From: Sergeia podlipaevii
Taxonomy: Eukaryota > Euglenozoa > Kinetoplastea > Trypanosomatida > Trypanosomatidae
Direction of reading: 5' to 3'
Length of the DNA: 25,341 bases
Assembly (NCBI GenBank): GCA_030849805.1
Contig: JASANZ010001932.1
Location: 1-25,341 of the forward strand
The notes under the pieces: model-generated
What the model was told of the DNA's origin: nothing
The model's database searches: none
Seen by the model: only the letters and a program-made list of their open reading frames with translations
In this document: positions 17,877 through 25,341 of the stretch, piece by piece
Position numbering within the stretch: the first letter of the stretch is position 1
How the letters are laid out: every line of letters begins with the position of its first letter
Program-made: the position numbers and the translations under genes

Positions 17877-19199
17877 ATGCAAAGTAACCCCACGGACCTT
17901 AAGAATGGTTTTATCGCGAACGTAGGCCTATGCTCTCTATATGCCAACAATGCGTTTCCAGACAATGAATACGAAAACGGCGGCGCTTGTGTGTACATGC
18001 GCAACGCACCACCACTATTACCACCAACGCTGCCGCAGTCATGTGAGCGAAATCTTGTTTTCTCCGATCTCAATAGGCCTTCCGAAGTTGTGAATCAGGA
18101 TACCAGCATGCAGTATCAAAACTACAGTATCGCGTCCGCACTCGCTGCAGCGACGCCCCTGTCACACTTCACTCAAGTGCAGTCGTATCAGCAGCACCAG
18201 CAACAGCGGGAAACATACCATTACGCAAAGCAACAGTTGCTGCCAACCTCCTCTATGTATGCGGTTGCTTATGTTGGGCCTGGTGACACAGATCAAAGCG
18301 TTATGAACACTTCGATGAATGCGTACTACAGCGTATTGGGGGATGGACAAAGAGGTGTGCTCGCGTACGCACTACAACCTAATACTTCGACTCACAAGGA
18401 CAAACAAGCCCTGCTCGCTGCGGAGCGTCAACGCCAGAAGCTTGTGATTCAAGAACGAAACGTGTATCTGTCTGGATTTCCAAGAGGCTTCCGTCCTTGT
18501 GCACTGCGTGCAATGTGCGAAGTGTTCGGTCGGATTGAATCCTCCAAACTGTGCATGGAGGACTCGGATAACTCATGTGTGTGCAAAGGATATGGGTTTG
18601 TGCTCTTCACTGACGCGGTAAGTGCCGCAGCGTGCATTCACGCACTCAATGGTAGAATGCTTGAGGGGAAACAGCTTCAGGTGCGCCGCGCAGACCTGTC
18701 CGCGGTTCCACAGCCTGCATCTAATGTCAGCAACAGCACGAACACGAGCATCAACGCTCCCATCTCACGTGCGGGGCATTTTGGTTGTGAGCCTTACTCG
18801 TTTTCCCATCCGGGGAACGAGTACACCCTGGTTCATGCTTCAGGCCTTAACCCAACCGCGTCATCGGGTTCAACAATGGCGATGATCAACAACGGGGGTG
18901 CGGGGAGTGAGGGAGTTAGCGTGATGTCACTTAGTGCCGGCGACACCGTGCTTGATTTTCAAAATCCTGCCAACATTCCCATTGCTGTTGTTCCTGGACC
19001 TCCAACACGCATGAGCATTACCTCCGAGAGTCTCCTTTGCGCTTCGCCGCCTCCTACGCCCTACGCGGTGCTCATGACGTCTCCAGATCAGCAGCAACCA
19101 CACCGAAGTCGAAGTAATTCATTTTCTTATTTCTACTATCAGCAGCAGCAGCAGCAGGCTGTTTATCACCTCCCACAGCACTTCCAACAGCAACGGTAG
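17877..19199 (+). CDS. RNA-binding protein with a single RRM (protein B)
   Basis: This 440-residue protein has one RRM at about residues 194-276. RNP2 is VYLSGF (196-201) and RNP1 is KGYGFVLF (237-244), both with the usual aromatic positions. The N-terminal 190 residues are low in known motifs and Gln/Tyr-rich (a QQ-rich patch near 104-116). The C-terminal part is Ser/Asn/Pro-rich with an SRSRSNS-like patch and ends in Gln runs encoded by CAG/CAA. The ATG at 17877 is the first in frame, and the frame before it opens with TTG at 17871. It is a diverged paralogue of protein A: the RRMs match in spacing and in RNVY, C--GF/LFT and VR-AD, while the flanks do not align by eye. The stop TAG at 19197-19199 lies within a glutamine-codon tract, and coding-like sequence goes on for another 536 bases, so this protein may be a truncated form of an original of about 617 residues. 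It probably acts in post-transcriptional control in the cytoplasm, as RBP10-type proteins do. Confidence 0.92.
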   Translation: MQSNPTDLKNGFIANVGLCSLYANNAFPDNEYENGGACVYMRNAPPLLPPTLPQSCERNLVFSDLNRPSEVVNQDTSMQYQNYSIASALAAATPLSHFTQVQSYQQHQQQRETYHYAKQQLLPTSSMYAVAYVGPGDTDQSVMNTSMNAYYSVLGDGQRGVLAYALQPNTSTHKDKQALLAAERQRQKLVIQERNVYLSGFPRGFRPCALRAMCEVFGRIESSKLCMEDSDNSCVCKGYGFVLFTDAVSAAACIHALNGRMLEGKQLQVRRADLSAVPQPASNVSNSTNTSINAPISRAGHFGCEPYSFSHPGNEYTLVHASGLNPTASSGSTMAMINNGGAGSEGVSVMSLSAGDTVLDFQNPANIPIAVVPGPPTRMSITSESLLCASPPPTPYAVLMTSPDQQQPHRSRSNSFSYFYYQQQQQQAVYHLPQHFQQQR

Positions 19200-19735
19200 C
19201 AGCAGCAACAATACTGTATGACGGTGATATCCCCTATGGAAAGCTCCTCCTTTGTCTACCACACTGTTGGAAGCTCTTTCGGTCGCACCGAATCTCTCCT
19301 GGTCTCACCGCAACTCTTCATGCCTGCCTCGCAGCAAACCGTTTGCATCACATCTCTAACCAACCCAGGTCTCCTCCTTAGCGACCACCACCAACGATGC
19401 CATGCTGACGCAACTCAGCTCTGCTATTAAAGCAGGGAGTCGCAGTGCCAGTGACGGTGCCAGTCTTCTCAGAGGAGGAGGAGGAGGAGGCTTGACGGGC
19501 ACGTCCCACTCTTCTTTTGCAACCCAGTAATGCAGCAATCGCAAATGGAACTCTATATTGCTTGGACACGAGTTTGCGAACACACGCGGTCCCCCGGCTG
19601 GTGCTAAACAACTACTCACCGCTTCTATCTTCATCCACGTCCACTCCAGTGCCAGTGCTCCATCCAGCTCAGGGGCAGGTGATTGGTTCTGATGGGACTC
19701 TTCCTGGATATTACTACTTTTCTGTTACTCCGTAG
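19200..19735 (+). pseudogene. Broken C-terminal extension of RRM protein B
   Basis: Directly after the TAG stop the same frame continues with four Gln codons and stays open for 76 codons to a TAA at 19428-19430. From about 19360 a second frame (shifted by +1) reads sensibly to a TAA at 19528-19530, with Ser/Ala/Gly-rich sequence including a run of six Gly. From about 19496 a third frame (again +1) reads to a TAG at 19733-19735, ending in PGYYYFSVTP. Base composition stays like the coding region through 19735 and turns AT-rich immediately afterwards. This fits an ancestral longer gene with one nonsense change and two one-base insertions (or two-base deletions). Sequencing or assembly errors are the main alternative; a natural 3' UTR is less likely given the composition. 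No separate start codon with a convincing acceptor is seen. Confidence 0.6.
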
Positions 19736-20096
19736 AAAATCAGCTAACTCTAAAACGGAAAAGTAAAAGGAAGAAAGCCGATAGTAGTATCCGCAATATT
19801 AAGACAGAGAAAGGGGGACTTTATATATATTAATAGCAATAAAACTTTTTGAAAAAAAAAAAAGACACAGCGAAGAAAGAAAGTATAATGCGATTCGCGA
19901 AAAGTTCTTCCTGTTTCCTTTTTCGAGGGAGAAAGCTTGAGCGATCTTTCTACTTTCAATATATTGTTATGATTATTGCTATCGTGAGTGTATATAGTGT
20001 GCACGAGTGAGCTTACGTATATATACTTTTCTTTTTGTGAATACTATAAGTAGGTTGCGCAACTGTATTTGCTCCCCCTTTTCCTTTTTTAAATAA

Positions 20097-20117
20097 TATA
20101 TATATATATATATATAT
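20097..20117. repeat. (TA)10 microsatellite
   Basis: Ten and a half uninterrupted TA units. Confidence 0.95.
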
Positions 20118-20840
20118 GCGTATATGCCTTTTTGTTTTTTCTTGTTCTTCTCTCTCTCTGATTTTTTTTTTTCTGCTGTTCGTTTCACTTTATTGATACA
20201 TATATGTAGATATATATGGGTTTATAAGATGGAAAATGTCAGCAATAAAAGTAAGACAGAGAAAAAAAAGAAGAAGAAGTAAATGATAAGAATAATAGTA
20301 AAAAAAAAACGTTTTGCAAGCGTGCTCTATTTATCTGTACTGTGTCACGTTGTGTTGTGTTGTGTTTTCTGGATTACCATTCTTTGCATTTTACGTTATG
20401 TCCTTCCCTCTGCCACCCTTTTGTATTTTGGTGACTTCGCCTTTCTTTTTTTTTCCTGGCGCGTCGTGCGTATTATTGCTCACTGAGCAAGCATTTTTAT
20501 TTTTTTTAAAAAAATTACCATTGTCAGAACATTTTTCTTACTTTTTAAAAACACAAAACATATATCATTCTTTTTATGCGTGTATTTTTCTTTGTGTTTT
20601 CCATTTTTTTTTCTGTTACTCCATGTTAGTTTTTTTTTTCATGGTTAGAGGTTTATATATGTTTTTATCTTCAAATGGTTTTGTTTTTTTCTTGCTCCTC
20701 TTTATTCGCATTTTACTCCAGCTGTGTGGGTGGCCAACAGTACGTGGCTATCTCTAATACTGTCTCTATTGTTATCTCAGATGATTCTTTTTTTTTTTCC
20801 TGTAGAGTTCTTTGTTATTATTATTTTTTTTTTTTAAACC

Positions 20841-20861
20841 TATATATATATATATATATAT
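20841..20861. repeat. (TA)10 microsatellite
   Basis: Ten TA units after a T tract and AAACC, followed by TGCATG. Confidence 0.95.
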
Positions 20862-21536
20862 GCATGAGTACGTATGAATATGTATGCATGTGCATATTTG
20901 CTCAAAAGTGAAGCGTGATCCCAATTTCAATTCATAGAAAAGAATATGGACAAAGCGGATGCTTAAAAAAAAATTCAGAAACTATTTACCTTTACTTTGC
21001 ACGTGTGCGCATACGCTTCTTTTTTCTTTGCATATCATTTTGCCCCTATTATTCCCCTATTATTCCTATATATATGGTTGGGAGATGCGTCTAAAGACTC
21101 ACATGGCTGGTATGCAAAAGAGGATCTCTCTCCTTGTTAGTGCCAACGGTTTATAGTTAGGAGTGTGTAAACGTGTGTGTAAGTGTGTACTGAGTATGCT
21201 ATCTCTAACCACACGCCTCAAAAGTAGAGGGAGAGGGGGGGAGGAAGGAAGGACATGCAGAGGGGTTAACAAGAACAACAGCAACACTCTGTTTTGTGTT
21301 TTATCTTCATTTATTTTTGTGTGTGCATGTCTTCTTGCTCATCGTTGGCAAATGCTTTATTCCTTGTGTTCTGTTCTTTTTTTTTTTTGCGCTCTTTGAA
21401 CTTATAAATGGACACAAAGGGAAACTAAATTGTTTAGAAGTGAATTTCGTTTGAAAAAAAAAAGGCGAAGAGGAAAAGTTATTGACGCTGCTTTCCTCAT
21501 GATTTTTTTTTTCTTTTTGACGAGCTAGAGTGTGCA

Positions 21537-21569
<33 letters not shown>

Positions 21570-21572
21570 TAA
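21537..21572. repeat. (AT)11 microsatellite joined to an AATA run
   Basis: Eleven and a half AT units to 21559, then about three AATA units. Confidence 0.9.
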
Positions 21573-22137
21573 AAACATATGCACATATGAACGAGGCTCA
21601 TCCATATATATGAGACGCTTTGATAGGACGCGGTGTTTTGAATTACACACATTATGAGATGTGCTTTCTTTCAAAGAGAAAGAAAGTCGAAGTATATATT
21701 GTAGGTGCGAACTCTTCGCGGTGGATAAAAGTGTTCGTGTTTTTTTTTTTTAAGATGTATATTTTCTCTTTAATTACAAACATGTGCAGCCAAAAGACAC
21801 TTGGCAGTTGCTTTGTTATTAGTTTTTGTGATCACCATAGTTAGAACGGGTATGTTGTACTGTGTTAAGCAACTGTTTTTTTGTTGCTTTTTTGTTTTAT
21901 TATCATTAAACTACGTTCATTTTTTTTTTCTTTACATATCACGATACATCTGATCCGTAAGCGTGTGCATAGTGGTAATGCAGTTACTTCAGATCATGCT
22001 TTTCTTTTTCTTTTTACACCCGCAATTATTGATTTTTTTATCGCTTATATTGTTCTTTTCTCCCATTTTTTTTTAAATGTTGCTATCGCTGGTATATATA
22101 TATATTGCTATACCCTGTGTGTGTAATGCATCACACG

Positions 22138-22181
22138 TACCTTAATGTCAGCTAGAAGAACGAAGCTAAGACATTAGGGTA
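22138..22181 (+). other. Imperfect 16-bp hairpin in the long spacer
   Basis: The left arm is 22138-22153 and the right arm 22164-22181, with a 10-base loop (agaagaacga). Twelve pairs (TACCTTAATGTC with GACATTAGGGTA, one G-U) are followed by a 2-base bulge (22168-22169) and four more pairs (AGCT with AGCT). The stem has mixed composition, unlike the simple AT or T/A dyads around it, so it is less likely to be a by-product of low complexity. In RNA of either strand it could fold stably, which would suit a 3' UTR regulatory structure or a small RNA. No family is recognised. Confidence 0.5.
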
Positions 22182-22916
22182 TTGAACATCTCTAAACGCA
22201 TTTTCTATTATGAACTTACTTATATGCTTTCTATGCCTTTTTTTTTTTCTGTTGTTGCTACATGCCAATGGGCAGGCTTTTCCTTTGTTAGAACTTAAAC
22301 AGTTTTATCATTTGTGTCGGCCCGCTTTCTTTTTTTTTTTTCCTTTTTTGATATTGACATCGCCGTCTGCCTTGCCATCACCCTACACTCTGTACCATGT
22401 GTTATTACTAATTATTATTATTATTTTCCGTAGCACATTATTTTACAAGGGTTATATGTGTGACGTAGCAAGGGGCAGCACTGAGGAATATGAACTGATT
22501 TAAGAATCAAATAGAATGCGGATGACATTGCGCACGTCGTAGGTACGTGTATGCATGTATTTATGTGTGTGTGTGTGCGCTTTCCTTACGTAGAACATAC
22601 CTCTGTTTGTGAATAGTTTGGCGACTCCAACTTGTATATATAAAATGAGTGCTTTTTTCCTACAAAGAAGGTATAATTGCTTGCATTTTATCTTTAAATA
22701 CTGTGTTTCTTACTTTTTAAAAAAAACTTTCCTTTTGTGACGCTTTCATATTTTTATCTACGTACATTGAACATCTTTCGATGGTTTTCTTTCTCCCTTG
22801 CTTTTCTTTTGATGAGACTCGTGTGTGTTCAAAGCATATATGCATATATATAAAATGGTTTGCCTTTTTGATCTCAATGCTTCCTTGTAGAAATGCATGC
22901 GCGTGTGTGTATGTGT

Positions 22917-22940
22917 ATGTATGTATGTATGTATGTATGT
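22917..22940. repeat. (ATGT)6 tetranucleotide repeat
   Basis: Six ATGT units, preceded by a GT-rich stretch (about 22900-22916). Confidence 0.95.
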
Positions 22941-23340
22941 GAAAGAGAGTGTGTGATGATTTTTTCTTTCTTATTTTCTTTCCCAAACCACTGGTCCCTA
23001 TGGTGACCCGCTTCTTTTCTTTTTGTTCTCTCGCTTCTCTTTGCATTTTTTTTTTCTTTGCGATTGCTGTTTGCACACACTTAAAATTGAGGCGGAAACA
23101 AGAGAGAGAGAACAACTGCATGAGGCGTGAAATCACTTTAAGTGAGAATTCATTTACCGCCATAAACGAGGAGGCTGAGAAAAAAACAAAAAAAAAACGC
23201 ATTTTTTTTTTCCTACTGCCAGTCTCTCTCTTTTTTTTTTTTTAAATATCTCTCTGGGTGTTTATCTCCTTGGAGAATAAAGCAGACAAACATCAATAAA
23301 ATGTTTCTTTTTGCGATATATTTAACAAGCCAATGAGAGA

Positions 23341-23362
23341 ATATATATATATATATATATAT
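23341..23362. repeat. (AT)11 microsatellite
   Basis: Eleven uninterrupted AT units. Confidence 0.95.
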
Positions 23363-23454
23363 TGTCTTTATGTTTCGTTGTGAAGATACATTGTCATCAA
23401 TACGTGTTCGTTTTCCTCCCCATAACGGTCCCTTCTTTTTTTCTAAAAAAAAAG

Positions 23455-23477
23455 CACACACACACACACACACACAC
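23455..23477. repeat. (CA)11 microsatellite
   Basis: Eleven and a half CA units preceded by an A tract. Confidence 0.95.
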
Positions 23478-24145
23478 GAGTAATATATATGCATACAGCA
23501 GCTAACTTTTCGTGCACAATCGACCCCTATTATTACCATTTTTGCTTATTCCTACCTTTCTTTTTTGCCTTTGTTAATACAACCGAGAAGAAGCGAGTGA
23601 TGATGTGAGAGGGGGGAAGTGAAGAAATCTATTAGTAGTGGATGTCTTCCTTTCATTTCTTATCCATATATTCATGTACGTGCGTTTTGCTTTTTTACAT
23701 ATGTTTTCCTTATTTTATTTATTTTTTTGTTAGAGGTTTCTTTGTGTTCTTCTTTTTTTAAAAAATATTTTCCTTTTCTTTCACATGTCAACAACTTATA
23801 CATTCGGGCTCTTTGTGCCTTAGCCCTTCCCCCCACTCTTTCCTTTCTTTTTCCCTCAGCTAGCGCACGAAAAAAAAACTTATTATATTGCGTACTTCAT
23901 CTTGCAATACTTGAGCGCTAACAACAATATGGCATTCACATCTTTTTTTTCTGTTTTTTTTCCCCCAGTTCTCCTTATGTGGTTTCTCCTTTCTACTTTT
24001 TCTTTTTAATGTGGATATTAAATTTCGTGTATAGATAGATGGGTGATAGATAGATTACTCAAGTTGGTCAGTCTGAGGACACCAAAAGCAAAAAAAAAAT
24101 TAAAGAAAAAGAACGGAAACATGATTCTGAATGCTTTGTAAGCAT

Positions 24146-24181
24146 ATATTATGATATTTGTTACTATCAGTATCATAATAT
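24146..24181 (+). other. 11-bp perfect stem-loop
   Basis: ATATTATGATA at 24146-24156 pairs with TATCATAATAT at 24171-24181 across a 14-base loop. The stem is AT-rich, so stability is modest and chance pairing is possible. Confidence 0.4.
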
Positions 24182-24197
24182 GAAATATATTTATCTT

Positions 24198-24209
24198 CGC
24201 GATATCGCG
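24198..24209. other. 12-bp palindrome CGCGATATCGCG
   Basis: A perfect palindrome that is rich in CpG within very AT-rich DNA, flanked by CTT and, after a one-base bulge, AAG. It starts 16 bases after the preceding stem-loop. It could be a protein-binding site or a structured RNA element; nothing more can be said. Confidence 0.4.
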
Positions 24210-25038
24210 GAAGCTTCAAAGCGGAAAAGAAAGAAAGGAGGAGATTAACCATTTAAACAAACAAACACAAAACTGATATCGAAGTTTTTTCTATTTCAAA
24301 AGCACTTGAAGTTCTCAAATCAGCTTTTTTTTTTTATACTGTTTGAGTATAAGAGAAGATATAACAAAATTAATTATGATTATCATTACTACTATTATTA
24401 TTCATGGGACACACATAAAAAAAAAATGACATAATTGAATGAGGAGATGCTTATTGAAAAGCTCCACATAAGCGTAACAAAGGCACACTCGCATGCGCAT
24501 CCACAGTCGCAAAATGCAGCAATGGAGTATCGCCACACTTACACAACATAAAGAATAGCGATGAGAGGAAAAATATGTTTACTTTGTTTCAGATACTATT
24601 TGAATGTTCTGTCTCATGTAGAAGTGAGAGAGCGGCTGTCTACTGTTGCTGGAAAGACTTGGTGACTTGTTGCATTCATTTTATATATGTGCCAGGCGGA
24701 CTCTGTAAATATAAAATAGATGCTTTTTTTTTCTTTCAATTTTATCTAATGTCAACGTTTACTCCCTTTTTTCTTTTTGGAAAATTTGTTTTTAATAGGA
24801 GCTAGTTGTGATAGTTGCATTGTAGTTTTTTCATTTCCTTATACTTCTTTAAAGTTCGAGAGATACAGAAAGAGTGAGGGGACTGCATACATTCGTATCT
24901 CTATCGTTTTTACGTTTAGTTTTTTTTGTTTCTTTCTTCATTTCAGGATCTATAAAAATTATTGACGACTATTAAAAACCGGCAACTACATTTTTATTTT
25001 TAGCAGTTGTTTCTACGCAGCGAACAGCCACGTGCTTC

Positions 25039-25096
25039 ACTTTTGTTTTTTTGCACCCTCTCATCATTCACTCCTACGCTAACTACACTTACGTAG
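25039..25096 (+). promoter_or_regulatory. Candidate trans-splice acceptor for acetyl-CoA synthetase
   Basis: A C/T-rich tract (about 25034-25090) is followed by AG at 25095-25096, giving a 25-nt 5' UTR before the ATG at 25122. Earlier AGs at about 25002-25006 and 25019-25020, after a T-rich stretch, are alternatives. Confidence 0.5.
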
Positions 25097-25121
25097 AGGC
25101 GAAAAAAGAAAGGAAGAAGCA

Positions 25122-25341
25122 ATGAGCGCAAACACTGAGATGAAAGAGCATCAGCTCGTGCCCTGTATTGAGGCCAACCGCAGCAAGTCCTATGTTGGCC
25201 CCAGCCTGGAGGACCGCCAAAAGATGTATCGCGAGTCGATTGAATGCAATGACCTCTTCTGGAGTAAGATCGCTAAGAGCGACTTCCACTGGCACAAGTT
25301 GTGGGCCGACGACAACCACGTCAAGAGTTTTAACTTTGACA
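25122..25341 (+). CDS. ACS: Acetyl-CoA synthetase (AMP-forming), N-terminal fragment cut by the window edge
   Basis: The first 73 codons are present and the frame is open at the window end. The enzyme family makes acetyl-CoA from acetate, ATP and CoA, feeding lipid synthesis in trypanosomatids. The visible part matches the N-terminal domain typical of acetyl-CoA synthetases: YRESIECNDLFWSKIAKSDF followed by HWHKLWADDN, corresponding to the family's Y--S---P--FW----- --W---W pattern. The catalytic AMP-binding domain lies beyond the window. The ATG at 25122 is the first after the candidate acceptor, and codon use changes sharply there from the AT-rich spacer to balanced composition. Alternative: another acyl-CoA synthetase with the same N-terminal domain, such as propionyl-CoA synthetase. 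Confidence 0.85.
   Translation, partial: MSANTEMKEHQLVPCIEANRSKSYVGPSLEDRQKMYRESIECNDLFWSKIAKSDFHWHKLWADDNHVKSFNFD

Larger units (their letters stand above)
19736..25121. other. 5.4-kb gene-free spacer: probable long 3' UTR of RRM gene B and 5' region of acetyl-CoA synthetase
   Basis: No gene is supported in this whole stretch. It is AT-rich and T-biased with TA, CA and ATGT microsatellites. Open frames such as 20314-20757, 22210-22503, 22717-23202 (minus), 22949-23245 and 23619-23921 are dominated by Phe, Leu and Ser, or by Lys on the minus strand, from homopolymers. TATTTTTT octamers occur at 20498, 20822 and 23720. Two dyad structures at 22138-22181 and 24146-24209 are listed separately. 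No tRNA, snoRNA or retroelement was recognised, although small RNAs cannot be ruled out by eye. Confidence 0.7.

Noticed and set aside
1598..19199. A non-standard genetic code with stop codons read as sense, suggested by the TAG in gene B
   Set aside because: The channel gene and RRM gene A are long frames without in-frame stops and end where composition changes, and the tail of gene B also shows frame changes that a recoded stop would not explain.
20314..20757. 147-codon + strand hydrophobic frame
   Set aside because: Same reason: Phe-, Cys- and Leu-rich translation of T-rich spacer, starting at a non-ATG codon.
22717..23202. 161-codon minus-strand frame
   Set aside because: Its composition is Lys/His/Thr/Tyr from A runs and the ATGT/CA repeats of the complementary strand; no domain seen.
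1..25341. tRNA genes, spliced-leader arrays, CRISPR arrays, retroelements or integrated virus
   Set aside because: No tRNA-like B box with cloverleaf arms, no long direct repeats beyond microsatellites and no reverse transcriptase or viral protein motif was seen. Small RNAs cannot be excluded by eye.

Overview
The window reads as nuclear chromosome of a trypanosomatid (kinetoplastid). All real genes lie on the + strand, none has an intron, each is preceded by a pyrimidine tract followed by AG (the usual trans-splice acceptor layout), and coding blocks of balanced base composition sit in very AT-rich, T-biased spacers full of TA, CA and T-tract repeats. No promoter, tRNA or rRNA was recognised, as expected inside a polycistronic unit. 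The genus cannot be fixed from sequence alone; the coding regions use the standard code.

Layout: (1) 1-1633, spacer and 5' region. (2) 1634-11143, a 3169-residue inositol 1,4,5-trisphosphate receptor-type calcium channel, complete. (3) 11144-12514, spacer. (4) 12515-13642, RNA-binding protein A with one RRM (375 aa). (5) 13643-17876, a 4.2-kb spacer with at most one tiny doubtful ORF. (6) 17877-19199, RNA-binding protein B with one RRM (440 aa), followed directly by 19200-19735, a coding-like tail broken by one in-frame TAG and two frame changes. (7) 19736-25121, a 5.4-kb AT-rich spacer with microsatellites and two notable dyad structures. (8) 25122-25341, the first 73 codons of an AMP-forming acetyl-CoA synthetase, cut by the window edge.

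The genes need not work together, because trypanosomatid polycistrons mix functions. The order IP3 receptor then RRM protein matches my memory of the Trypanosoma brucei chromosome 8 locus, where the IP3 receptor gene neighbours RBP10; this was not checked. RBP10 is a developmental regulator whose mRNA has an unusually long 3' UTR, and both RRM genes here are followed by unusually long gene-free stretches. The most notable points are the broken C-terminal extension of protein B, the tandem pair of diverged RRM genes with long downstream spacers, a variant selectivity filter (GGGIAD) and apparently missing IP3-contact residues in the channel, and an imperfect 16-bp hairpin in the last spacer. 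I did not find a wholly new multi-gene system.
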